Positions 35,073-42,596 of a stretch of DNA of 64,000 nucleotides are shown here, one piece after another (the first letter of the stretch is position 1; every line of letters begins with the position of its first letter). The notes under the pieces are model-generated. The model saw nothing but the letters and a program-made list of their open reading frames with translations, searched no databases and was not told the origin of the DNA. The stretch is from Nitrososphaerota archaeon (GTDB lineage Archaea; Thermoproteota; Nitrososphaeria; Nitrososphaerales; Nitrosopumilaceae), in NCBI GenBank assembly GCA_028867755.1, contig JAGWFT010000001.1, positions 1-64,000 of the forward strand, given 5' to 3'. A program made the position numbers and the translations under genes.

Positions 35073-35422
35073 CCATTATAGCAAAAATTGATGCAAAAAT
35101 AATTCCAAAAACTTTCAGTAACTACAGGCCTGACTGATTCCACCCACAACCATCCTTGAAAACAGGATTGATTATTACTATATAATTCCACCGAGATGCC
35201 ATAAAGTTACATGTAATTTTTTTATTTTTTTGATATAATTATCTAATTATCTCATGTGAATCAAAGAGTTTTGTAATTTTTATATTGTTTTATCGCATAT
35301 CATTTTGAGTCACTTTGTGATTTAGTTTGATTTAGCTTCAATCATTACAACTAAGCTAATTGTGATACAATAAGCTAGTTTGTTGAAGATTGGTAATATG
35401 CAGTCCTGACATCTAATACTGT
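35073..35422. other. 350-base divergent promoter region
   Basis: AT-rich DNA between the propeller gene (minus) and the RAM-domain gene (plus), with long T runs (about 35218-35232). No ORF or tRNA is seen. It contains TTAGCT/AGCTAA inverted elements (35332-35359) and a further AGCTAG at 35373-35378. Confidence 0.5.
35332..35359. promoter_or_regulatory. TTAGCT...AGCTAA inverted motif
   Basis: TTAGCT (35332-35337) and AGCTAA (35354-35359) are inverted with a 16-base spacer, about 65-90 bases before the RAM-domain gene start. The same hexamer is paired upstream of two nearby regulatory genes (38673 and 40380). Confidence 0.35.
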
Positions 35423-35695
35423 ATGCTTCAAAGCTTAGACCAGCCAAAACAAAAGATGCTTGAAAGAGCCTACGTTATGATAACATGCGAGAGCGGCTGC
35501 GAGCAGCGTGTTGCAGAGCAACTAAAATCACTTGACGGAATAAAAGAGATTGCAAGCACAATAGGAGCGTATGATATCGTAGCAAAAATCGAGGTACCGA
35601 CAACTGAAGCTCTAAGAGAGCTGATAGCGCGAGGAATTCGAAAGATCTCAAGGGTTCATGCTACTACCACAATAGTGTGTGAACCATATTTTTAA
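35423..35695 (+). CDS. stand-alone Lrp/AsnC ligand-binding (RAM) domain protein
   Basis: 90 residues forming one RAM domain without the usual HTH (RAYVMITCESGCEQRVAEQL ... GAYDIVAKIEV ... HATTTIVCEPYF). RAM domains bind amino acids or similar small ligands and multimerise. Stand-alone forms can modulate full-length Lrp proteins. A paralogue with the same layout lies at 40380. Both carry Cys in the CxSGxEQ loop region and near the C-terminus. The ligand is unknown. Confidence 0.85.
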   Translation: MLQSLDQPKQKMLERAYVMITCESGCEQRVAEQLKSLDGIKEIASTIGAYDIVAKIEVPTTEALRELIARGIRKISRVHATTTIVCEPYF

Positions 35696-35978
35696 TTTTT
35701 TAAAATAATACAATTCTAAAATATTTCAAGAAATAAAAATTTACATTCTGATCTTTTTGAAGACCTGTCTTGTGATACACTAGATAATTTTATGTCAAGA
35801 TGAATTATTGGACAAGTTCCAAAATGGAAGGATAATTTGAGCAATAGTTCCAGCCATTTTATTATAAAGAATTACGAGTATATACCATGAGCAAATTCTT
35901 TGGATAGAAAAAACCTCCACTCACTGCAATGGAACCCTACAGCTTTTAGTAGGTGACAGTTGCTTTGGAGTGGCAAGA
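35696..35978. other. 283-base intergenic region with no recognised feature
   Basis: AT-rich, between convergent genes. I see no ORF, tRNA or strong hairpin. T-rich stretches could act in termination from either side. Confidence 0.4.
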
Positions 35979-36491
35979 TCAGTGGTGAAGTACCATGTAC
36001 GATTCCACAAAGGCAGCAACAAGTAAAAGTGCTACAACTATTCCTATCTCTATAGAAGAATTCTTTATTTCATGTCTTACGTTTCTTCGCCTAACTAATG
36101 TTGATATCAAAATAAGACTTCGTGACATACCTATTGAATAAGCAACAAGCTCCATCATCCCGAAAGGAGATACAAGAAAGACTGTGAGTGCAGATATGTG
36201 TAGACCGCTTTGAGAGATCAAGGCATTAAACGCAATCCCGGTGGATAATGCGATGTAAATCCCCCATGCCACTCCAAAGCCCGGTACAAACATTGGCAAG
36301 GCGTCTGCCAGGTTGTGAACAAATATGCCAAAGGTGTCAATTCCCTCTGTTGCACTCTGAAACTCATCAAGAAAATTTTTAGCGTCCTCATCTGACATTT
36401 TGTAAACACTGCCAATCAAATATGATGCCAAAAAGACACCAACAAAGATTGCAAAAAATATGGCTCGTATTTTTTTAGACACATCTGCCAA
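35979..36491 (-). CDS. SpoIIM/DUF95-family membrane protein
   Basis: 170 residues. An N-terminal helix (8-28) is followed by a conserved loop with FxxxLxxALPMFVPGFGVAWG, and three or more further helices. The sequence GIFVHNLADALPMFVPGFG and the later SPFGMMELVAYSIG match the SpoIIM-like family, which is widespread in archaea and often linked to membrane remodelling or transport. No partner gene is adjacent. Function in archaea is undefined. Confidence 0.82.
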   Translation of the reverse strand: MADVSKKIRAIFFAIFVGVFLASYLIGSVYKMSDEDAKNFLDEFQSATEGIDTFGIFVHNLADALPMFVPGFGVAWGIYIALSTGIAFNALISQSGLHISALTVFLVSPFGMMELVAYSIGMSRSLILISTLVRRRNVRHEIKNSSIEIGIVVALLLVAAFVESYMVLHH

Positions 36492-36625
36492 TTGGAAATA
36501 TTGTATTTTAGGGTACTGCAGATGCAGTATTTTTGGATTTGAGCAAATAATCGATGATAATTACAATCTTGTTAAATTCCATTTGCCAATTTTTAAGTAT
36601 TACATGATTTCATACCACTCGTAAT

Positions 36626-37177
36626 ATGGCAGATTATGACTTGCTTACAGTTGTAGGCCAAATTGGTTCTATTGGTACTGCAATTGGAACAATAGCACTG
36701 GTCTTTTTGTTCTGGAAAACAATTCAACAACTCGAAGAAACAGTAAAGCTAAGCAAGATACAGGCAAATTACAGGTTCAGGCCATGGGTTGGTCCATTTA
36801 ACCGCATAGAATTTCTCTCAAGTACTGCAGATGGGCATGATCAATTTTCTATAACGGTAAAAAATTATGGCGAGATTCCATCCTCATCTGTTATAGCAAA
36901 ATACGTCATGAAAAATGAATTGCCCAAAAGAGAAGTATCCAAGTCAAATGATGTCACAAGCTTTAACTTGGGACCTTTGTTGCCAAACATGGAAAAGCGC
37001 TACTGGTTTTTCATTGACTCTGATCTAATCAAAAAGGCAAAGGCAGGAAGCGCTCAGATCTTTACCTTGCTTTATTTCCAGTATGAACATCTGGGAGGAA
37101 ACAGCGGTTATGGCTTGATTAGCAGATATGACAGCATGACAGATTCGTTTGTGCATGTTGACATGTGGATTGACTAA
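36626..37177 (+). CDS. membrane-anchored protein of unknown function
   Basis: 183 residues. One N-terminal hydrophobic helix (about 9-30) is followed by a short coiled stretch (QQLEETVKLSKIQ) and a beta-rich domain with conserved-looking aromatic motifs (YRFRPWVGPF and KRYWFFID). This domain resembles the Ig-like soluble part of small bacterial and archaeal membrane proteins of unknown role. The C-terminus faces the cytoplasm or exterior depending on topology. It converges with the cyclase-like gene, 18 bases apart. Confidence 0.7.
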   Translation: MADYDLLTVVGQIGSIGTAIGTIALVFLFWKTIQQLEETVKLSKIQANYRFRPWVGPFNRIEFLSSTADGHDQFSITVKNYGEIPSSSVIAKYVMKNELPKREVSKSNDVTSFNLGPLLPNMEKRYWFFIDSDLIKKAKAGSAQIFTLLYFQYEHLGGNSGYGLISRYDSMTDSFVHVDMWID

Positions 37178-37195
37178 AATTAGCAAGATACAAAA

Positions 37196-38395
37196 TTACC
37201 ATTCGATACGAAAGGTCTGGCCCTTTGTTATCTCCTCTATTGGCCATCTTATAATACTGGTATTTCCATCCTGTCTTATTACTCCCTGAATGTTTGCTTT
37301 TTTCTTTTCCTCTGTTTCTTGATTTATCTCATATAATGTAGGCTCGTGCACAGAGTCGTCTATTGGATATTCCACCTTTAAAACCAATTTTTGGCAGTTA
37401 ATTAGAAATGCATTCTCAAAATATCTATTTGGTTCTTCCACATCGTACTCCATTATGTAATATCTGCCAGGTTCATCTCTTAACACAGGTCGATTAAACT
37501 GTGTCGTAAATTCCTTCTGATATAGCTCATCCACACTAACACTTGATATCTTTAGCTCTCTGTTATCCTCGTCATAGACTTGAATATTTAGATCATTTAT
37601 GGAATTTTTTGGAACATCGGTTGCTATGCCATGCAGTACATTGTAGATTGGATCATTTGATGCGTTTCTAATTTCATATACCCTTTTGTAGTGCACCATC
37701 ATGGTTTTTGGGTCTTTTATTGACAGGTTGACTTCTACAAAGGGATAAAGTGTTGTCTTGATTTGTTGGATATATTCTTCCATCTTGCTTGCAAGAGCAG
37801 CACCTTTTGTAGGATGCTTGGAGTTTCCAAAGCCATCGCCATATGCAGAGTACACCAACATGCTCTTGCCATGTTTTAGCACAAAATCATGAACTGGTTT
37901 TATTTCCTTTAGATATTCGTCGGACAATTCGTGCAGGCTTTCTGCCAAGGTGTTGCTTAGCAGTATGTGATTTTCATCACCAAAATCCATGACTCTTCTT
38001 GCAATTATTAATCCAGGCCCCCAGATGTTCTTGTTTCCTTGAATATCATTTACGACAAATACGTTTCCACTATGCAGCCCAATTCTGACCTGAACTATTT
38101 CTGATGGAATCTTGGCCTTGTTGTATTCTGCTAGTTTTTTTTCTAACTCTATGGCAAGCCTCAACGGCAGTTCTGGCCCCTGCAAAAAGCCAATTGCCAT
38201 GCCATCACCAGTAGGAAGAATCAGGAGAGAGTCTTCTGAGATTGTTTTATACGCCTCACATTGTGCGATGGTCTTGTTTAAGACCTCGATTTTTTTCATC
38301 TGAGTCTTGGTAGACATGGCTGGATCGGACAGCCCAACAATATCTACAAAAAAGAAGTTAGCATGAATCAGGTTTAGGTTAGTTTTGAGGACCAT
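37196..38395 (-). CDS. class III nucleotidyl cyclase-like protein
   Basis: 399 residues. The N-terminal ~190 residues form a class III cyclase homology domain. Metal-binding Asp residues are in FFVDIVG and PTGDGMAIGF, and RIGLHSGNV and the hairpin region WGPGLIIARRV follow. The Asn normally found before the conserved Arg (VNxAAR) reads as Ile here, so catalysis is uncertain. The C-terminal ~200 residues are beta-rich and unrecognised. No membrane helix is present. It may make or bind cyclic nucleotide, or act as a degenerate sensor. Confidence 0.8.
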   Translation of the reverse strand: MVLKTNLNLIHANFFFVDIVGLSDPAMSTKTQMKKIEVLNKTIAQCEAYKTISEDSLLILPTGDGMAIGFLQGPELPLRLAIELEKKLAEYNKAKIPSEIVQVRIGLHSGNVFVVNDIQGNKNIWGPGLIIARRVMDFGDENHILLSNTLAESLHELSDEYLKEIKPVHDFVLKHGKSMLVYSAYGDGFGNSKHPTKGAALASKMEEYIQQIKTTLYPFVEVNLSIKDPKTMMVHYKRVYEIRNASNDPIYNVLHGIATDVPKNSINDLNIQVYDEDNRELKISSVSVDELYQKEFTTQFNRPVLRDEPGRYYIMEYDVEEPNRYFENAFLINCQKLVLKVEYPIDDSVHEPTLYEINQETEEKKKANIQGVIRQDGNTSIIRWPIEEITKGQTFRIEW

Positions 38396-38600
38396 CTAAG
38401 TTAAGAGTGCAATTTCATAGTACACAGCCACACTATACCCCCAGCACTATGAAACAGTCTTCTAGTATATAATTAAAACCCAGCCGCTATTCGATATTTT
38501 ATTTAAAAAATTTGCAAATTTAAAATGAATTTGTTTTATTTAGAAACTACAATAAACTAGAGTATATTCATTAAAACTGGTTTGAAGACATATTCATAGC

Positions 38601-38626
38601 TTAGCTGAGATGTCAAATATTTAGCT
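38601..38626. promoter_or_regulatory. two direct TTAGCT hexamers 20 bases apart
   Basis: TTAGCT at 38601-38606 and again at 38621-38626, a spacing close to two helical turns. They lie about 50-70 bases before the MEDS gene. Related pairs occur upstream of the two RAM-domain genes. Confidence 0.35.
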
Positions 38627-38672
38627 ATACCTAGAACCTAACATAATATCACATCAAGAGGAGATAGATACC

Positions 38673-39260
38673 ATGTCTGTAATTGATTTTCTATCAGTAC
38701 CATTTAGGTACATTGATGCACTTGAGCATAAACAGCACATATTGCTTTTTTATGAAGACCCAGAATACGCAAGGCTAGTCGAGTTTAGATTCATAAAAAA
38801 CGGTTTACAGAGTGGCGAGCAATGCATCTATGCTACTGAAGAAGACTCTGGTATGATAGTTTTAAAATTGCTAAGCTATGGTGTTCCATTGCATCTCTTT
38901 CAAACTGGAAAATTACGAGTTGTACAGATACGTGACACATACGGAGGATACGATGAGATATTGAAAAAATGTAGAGAAGATATGCATACAATACTAGATG
39001 ATCTTATTTCTCCATATAGGATAGTCTCAAGAATTGTTCCTAATGTGGAGACACTTGATGGAATTTCAGTAGAGATGAAACTTGAAAAAGAAACACATTG
39101 TCACTTTGATAATTTTGGAGGCTCGTTGATGTGTCCTTATGACATATCAAAAATAGAACCCAAAAAAAGAAAAGAGTGGATAAGGGAGCTTCAAGAGATG
39201 CACCATACAACCATTTATCTTCCAAAATCTGGCCAAGGCGGGGTTTTCTTTCCCTCCTGA
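38673..39260 (+). CDS. MEDS-domain sensory protein
   Basis: 195 residues covering one MEDS domain (methanogen/methylotroph, DcmR-like sensory). The signature begins LEHKQHILLFYEDPEYARLV, with a RecA-like strand order and SGEQCIYATEEDS following. No HTH or kinase domain is fused, so this is a stand-alone sensor or adaptor. The family is linked to sensing of hydrocarbon derivatives in methylotrophs; its ligand in ammonia oxidisers is unknown. Two Cys and three nearby His (HCHF) could bind metal. Confidence 0.8.
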   Translation: MSVIDFLSVPFRYIDALEHKQHILLFYEDPEYARLVEFRFIKNGLQSGEQCIYATEEDSGMIVLKLLSYGVPLHLFQTGKLRVVQIRDTYGGYDEILKKCREDMHTILDDLISPYRIVSRIVPNVETLDGISVEMKLEKETHCHFDNFGGSLMCPYDISKIEPKKRKEWIRELQEMHHTTIYLPKSGQGGVFFPS

Positions 39261-39276
39261 CTTTATGGATAAGAAT

Positions 39277-40083
39277 TTATTTTCCTAGCTTTAGCTCTTT
39301 GAATGCGCCTGCCTTTTTCCAGCAGTCATCAAAATAATCAAGACACCATTCATGAAATGCAGCATCATTCCCAAAAAAGCCCTCACTCATGTCAGCCTCT
39401 CCATTAACAGTTGGAAACATGAGCAGCGCATCTTTCTCGTTGAGAATTATTATGGTGCTTACATTTTCTTGCATCTTTCTTTCAAGCTTTCCTTCATCTA
39501 TGAGTTTTTTAAAGCCAAACTTCTCAAAGATTTGCTTTCTTTCTTTTGGGGTTATGACAGATTCTGATAGGATGGAATGCATCTTTACTCCGCCATTTAT
39601 CTTCTTTACAAGCGGCTCTACTAGGTCTGCAGTGTAGGGAATCTCAACAAGTATGTTGCATAGGTACTCATCTGCATTGTGATGTATCTCCTTCCATTTT
39701 TCTAGTACCTTTACAAAGCCCTTGACATGCTCACAGCTTTCAAGGGAGCCTATTCTTTGAGTATATTTTTCTGGCACGTCGCCAAAATTGTGGCCTTTGA
39801 AATATTTTTTATTGTTTGATAGAAACCTAATTGACGGTATTTGCGAGCAGACAATCTTTCCAAAAATTGTAATGTTGTAATTGCCATCTGCTTCTTTTAT
39901 AATAAGATCTGCCTTGGCAAGTCTCTCAAAGTTTCTATAAACCTCAGGCACTGTTGCACCAAGTTCTTTTGCTATTGTAGAGACCTTTGTTCTTTGATTG
40001 TATAGTTTGGACAATATTGCAAGCCTTTGTTCACTTGCGAGCTCTAAAAAATTACTTGCCATATCCCCATATTCCCCCTTCAT
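39277..40083 (-). CDS. HTH transcriptional regulator with FilR1-like domain
   Basis: 268 residues. A winged HTH (residues ~12-75: EQRLAILSKLYNQRTKVSTI, AKELGATVPEVYRNFERLAK) is followed by a domain resembling the FilR1/DUF1724 middle domain (HVKGFVKVLEKWKEIHHNADEYLCNIL ... GGVKMHSILSE). Archaeal regulators with this layout control methanogenesis, filament or stress genes. It converges with the MEDS gene 16 bases away. The 39-residue zinc-ribbon gene lies upstream on the same strand, 65 bases away. Confidence 0.85.
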   Translation of the reverse strand: MKGEYGDMASNFLELASEQRLAILSKLYNQRTKVSTIAKELGATVPEVYRNFERLAKADLIIKEADGNYNITIFGKIVCSQIPSIRFLSNNKKYFKGHNFGDVPEKYTQRIGSLESCEHVKGFVKVLEKWKEIHHNADEYLCNILVEIPYTADLVEPLVKKINGGVKMHSILSESVITPKERKQIFEKFGFKKLIDEGKLERKMQENVSTIIILNEKDALLMFPTVNGEADMSEGFFGNDAAFHEWCLDYFDDCWKKAGAFKELKLGK

Positions 40084-40148
40084 AGTCTAGTTATGAAAAG
40101 ATGGGATTCTAAAGGTTACTTGTGAAATAGTTTTGCTGCAAACTTAAA

Positions 40149-40268
40149 CTATGACTCGGGCCAGTTTGAACCGCATTGAGTACAGCCCCCTCTATATCCC
40201 TTGTATGCAGGTACAAATTTAATAAAAGCCTGTGAGCCACATCCCAAACACTCTACCTGTCTTTTCAT
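40149..40268 (-). CDS. 39-residue zinc-ribbon mini-protein
   Basis: A hand-translated frame of 39 residues with two knuckles, CLGCGS and CTQCGS, spaced as in a minimal zinc ribbon, and a basic start (MKRQVE). It ends 65 bases before the FilR1-like regulator on the same strand. Such tiny ribbons are found in archaeal genomes with unknown roles. Confidence rests on the paired CxxCG motifs. Confidence 0.6.
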   Translation of the reverse strand: MKRQVECLGCGSQAFIKFVPAYKGYRGGCTQCGSNWPES

Positions 40269-40314
40269 GTAATTATCATACAGTTAGTACCATAATAGGT
40301 AGATTCTGTATTGA

Positions 40315-40330
40315 AGCTAAATACTTAGCT
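40315..40330. promoter_or_regulatory. AGCTAA-ATAC-TTAGCT palindrome upstream of RAM gene
   Basis: Perfect 6-bp arms with a 4-base spacer. It lies about 20 bases ahead of a TATA-like stretch (about 40350-40357) for the gene at 40380, a position suited to an operator or activator site. Confidence 0.45.
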
Positions 40331-40379
40331 ATGACTGCAAGCAGCCTCAATATGGTATATCATTGTATTATAGTACCAT

Positions 40380-40667
40380 ATGAAAAGAGATGAGGAGTAC
40401 TGTCTTTCGCAATTGCAGCGAGCCTATGTGCTGATAATTTGCAAAAGTGGTACTGAGCAAGGTGTACTTGAAGAATTAAAATCGCTTTATTTTGTTAAGG
40501 AAGTTGCCAAGACATTTGGCAGGTGTGATATTTTAGCAAAAATTGAGACAAAAGACATAGGGGAACTAAGAGGGGTTATAGACTTTAAGATACGAACGAT
40601 TCCAGAGATTGAGAGTACAACCATCTTGATGTGTATGAAACCTTTTTCAGAATTTCTTTTTGCCTGA
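40380..40667 (+). CDS. second stand-alone RAM-domain protein
   Basis: 95 residues, a paralogue of the 35423 product. RAYVLIICKSGTEQGVLEEL is followed by a GRCDILAKIE strand and ESTTILMCMKPF. It has a single RAM ligand-binding domain and no HTH. A perfect TTAGCT-type palindrome precedes its promoter. The two paralogues could form mixed oligomers with each other or with full-length Lrp proteins elsewhere in the genome. Confidence 0.83.
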   Translation: MKRDEEYCLSQLQRAYVLIICKSGTEQGVLEELKSLYFVKEVAKTFGRCDILAKIETKDIGELRGVIDFKIRTIPEIESTTILMCMKPFSEFLFA

Positions 40668-40693
40668 ATTGAAATTTGTCTAGTTTATAGTAG

Positions 40694-40784
40694 CGGGTCT
40701 AGTGGGATTTGAACCCACGACATAGGGATTTCTCTGAAAGAGAGCATAAGAGTCCCTCGCTCTACCTGGCTGAGCCATAGACCC
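40694..40784 (-). tRNA. tRNA-Lys (CUU) with intron
   Basis: Acceptor GGGTCTA pairs with TAGACCC, with discriminator G. The D stem is GCTC/GAGC and the T arm is GTGGG-TTCAAAT-CCCAC. The anticodon stem AGGGA/TCCCT encloses 24 bases instead of 7. Removing about 17 bases at the canonical 37/38 site leaves the loop CTCTTAA with anticodon CTT. The 91-nt gene gives a 74-nt mature tRNA; no CCA is encoded. Confidence 0.9.
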
Positions 40785-40840
40785 GCAAAATAGCAGACGC
40801 TAAATTCGTTATTTAAACTTGATTTGAAAAATAAAGTAGT

Positions 40841-41437
40841 TTAATTCTTGACTGTTTCTGTTTGAGAATATTTTTCCAGTATTTTTGTCAATACTGTTGA
40901 AACTGGAGCGTTGTTCATCTTTTCTTTTTCTTCGAGTAGTCTTCGGTATGCATCAAGTGTGATATATACTGGAATTGAACCATTGCCTTCAAGTAATCCT
41001 CTAACTTTGTAGAGAGCAGTTTCCATTCCCTTTTCTGCAGTTTTTGCAAACTTGATCTTGTTGAGAATTCCGCCTAGAGGTCCAAATGGCATTTCATAGT
41101 TTACTGTCATGGTAACACGGGTTGATTTCTCACCTAGTTCCTTGAATTCAACTGAAATATTCCATGCCTTAAATGGTCCTTTGATCATTTTAGCAGCAAT
41201 CTTTTGCTCTTGGACAAACTCAGTTGTCTCACAGTCCCACTCTAGTCTCTTGCCATCAAAGTCACCTATTACTCTAAAGGTTGTACCTACGCCCATTCCT
41301 GCTTTTACATCCATAGGAACTACTGTCATTCCTACTCGCTCTTCGAATTGGTCAGAGATGTGCTCTGGTCTTGCAAAGTATGTAAAAACATTCACGGTCT
41401 TTTCTTTGATATCTATTGATTTACTAACAGTGGTCAT
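40841..41437 (-). CDS. SRPBCC (START-like) protein with RHH-like tail
   Basis: 198 residues. Residues 1-145 match the SRPBCC/polyketide-cyclase fold that binds hydrophobic ligands (TVNVFTYFARPEHISDQFEE ... TRVTMTVNYEMPFGPLGG). The last ~45 residues (PVYITLDAYRRLLEEKEKMN, then APVSTVLTKILEKY) have the strand-helix-helix spacing of ribbon-helix-helix DNA-binding domains. A ligand-responsive regulator is therefore possible. A CTTTAAAT element lies about 33 bases upstream. It sits next to tRNA-Lys on the same strand. Confidence 0.75.
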   Translation of the reverse strand: MTTVSKSIDIKEKTVNVFTYFARPEHISDQFEERVGMTVVPMDVKAGMGVGTTFRVIGDFDGKRLEWDCETTEFVQEQKIAAKMIKGPFKAWNISVEFKELGEKSTRVTMTVNYEMPFGPLGGILNKIKFAKTAEKGMETALYKVRGLLEGNGSIPVYITLDAYRRLLEEKEKMNNAPVSTVLTKILEKYSQTETVKN

Positions 41438-41601
41438 ATATGGGGCAATCTTTTTGAACTTGATTTAAAGCTTTTGCTAATTTTCAAGGATCGAGATGCA
41501 CTGTAACAAAAACTTGGCATCTTGGAATAATAACAGATTACCATTAAAGTGTAAAACAAGATCTAGTAATATATTGAAGAAAACCCTATTGGAAAAGGAC
41601 A

Positions 41602-42165
41602 ATGATTAGTTTTCGATTTCTAGTTGTTATGTTTGCGCTAGGATTGGTTCTCTCCCCCATGATACACTATGCAAGTGCTCATGAGGATCTCAACTCTGGA
41701 GACGAATCAATTGGAAATTATGAGATACAGGTGGCAACAGATCCTGAGATCCCGTCTGCAAATCAGCCCTTCAAGCTAAGCTTTAGGGTTCTAAACCACG
41801 AGTCAGCTTCTAACTTGCTAAATTCATTTGACACCAAACTAAGCGAGGTTGATCATTTTAGGATGGGAGTTAGAATTTATTATAACAACGAGTTGGTATC
41901 TACAATTCCTGTACAAGACTTTAAGGGAGGAGAATGGTCTACCCAGTACATATTTCACGAGTCTGGAAATCACGTCGTGTTCGTTGATCTATACGATGTT
42001 GGGCCCGCCGGCCAGCCTCTAAACTTTGTATATAACATCAGCGTTCTTGATGTGTTCGGACCATTGTTCCAGTATATCATCTCGGCAGGAGGCATGGCAT
42101 GCTTTGTCTTGCTTGGGTGGATAGTAATTACAAGAAGAAGAGTAAAATCTAGACCGAAGTCTTGA
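41602..42165 (+). CDS. exported membrane-anchored protein next to oxidase genes
   Basis: 187 residues. A signal peptide (hydrophobic 6-22, ending near YASAHE) is followed by a His-containing beta-sandwich domain (VATDPEIPSANQPFKLSFRV ... FHESGNHVVFVDLYDVGP). A C-terminal membrane helix (about 158-178) ends RRRVKSR. The fold resembles YtkA/CopC-like periplasmic domains. Its 3' end overlaps that of the heme A synthase gene by 17 bases on the opposite strand. A role in copper delivery to the oxidase is inferred only from position and fold. Confidence 0.7.
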   Translation: MISFRFLVVMFALGLVLSPMIHYASAHEDLNSGDESIGNYEIQVATDPEIPSANQPFKLSFRVLNHESASNLLNSFDTKLSEVDHFRMGVRIYYNNELVSTIPVQDFKGGEWSTQYIFHESGNHVVFVDLYDVGPAGQPLNFVYNISVLDVFGPLFQYIISAGGMACFVLLGWIVITRRRVKSRPKS

Positions 42166-42595
42166 TTGTTGCACCACGAGAGAGCTTGAATGCATAAAGT
42201 GTTGTAAGCAGAGTCATTGCAAAAAGCAGGATGCCAATGCCGTTGTGAATTGCAACTATTGTTGCCTTGAGTTGTGTGTTAATCACAATTGCTCCAAGAA
42301 ATATTTGGGATATTGCAAACACTGCTGCAAGTGTTCCTGTGATTCGAAGATTTCTGTGAGAGCCTACAACTTTCCAGCTTGCAATTGCAGTAGCTATTAT
42401 CATGACACCAGTTGCTGCAGCAATCAACCTATGGGTCCATTCTGTTAGGTATTCTGCAGAAGGCAAAAATCCACTAGGACACAATGGCCATTCGGGGCAC
42501 GCCAGTCCCTGTCCACTTGATTCAAGATATCCTCCAATGAACATTAGACAATAAAGAATTACTAGAGAAGCAAGTGCGAGATACTTGAAATACAT
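42149..42595 (-). CDS. ctaA: heme A synthase, short four-helix form
   Basis: 148 residues with four membrane helices. The conserved His motifs are in TEWTHRLIAAATG and VAIHNGIGILL. This half-size CtaA/COX15 form is known from archaea such as Aeropyrum and probably works as a dimer. It converts heme O to heme A for the oxidase encoded upstream. It starts one base after the cupredoxin gene stop on the same strand, so it is the last gene of the oxidase operon. The start overlaps nothing. Confidence 0.88.
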   Translation of the reverse strand: MYFKYLALASLVILYCLMFIGGYLESSGQGLACPEWPLCPSGFLPSAEYLTEWTHRLIAAATGVMIIATAIASWKVVGSHRNLRITGTLAAVFAISQIFLGAIVINTQLKATIVAIHNGIGILLFAMTLLTTLYAFKLSRGATIKTSV

Positions 42596-42596
42596 T

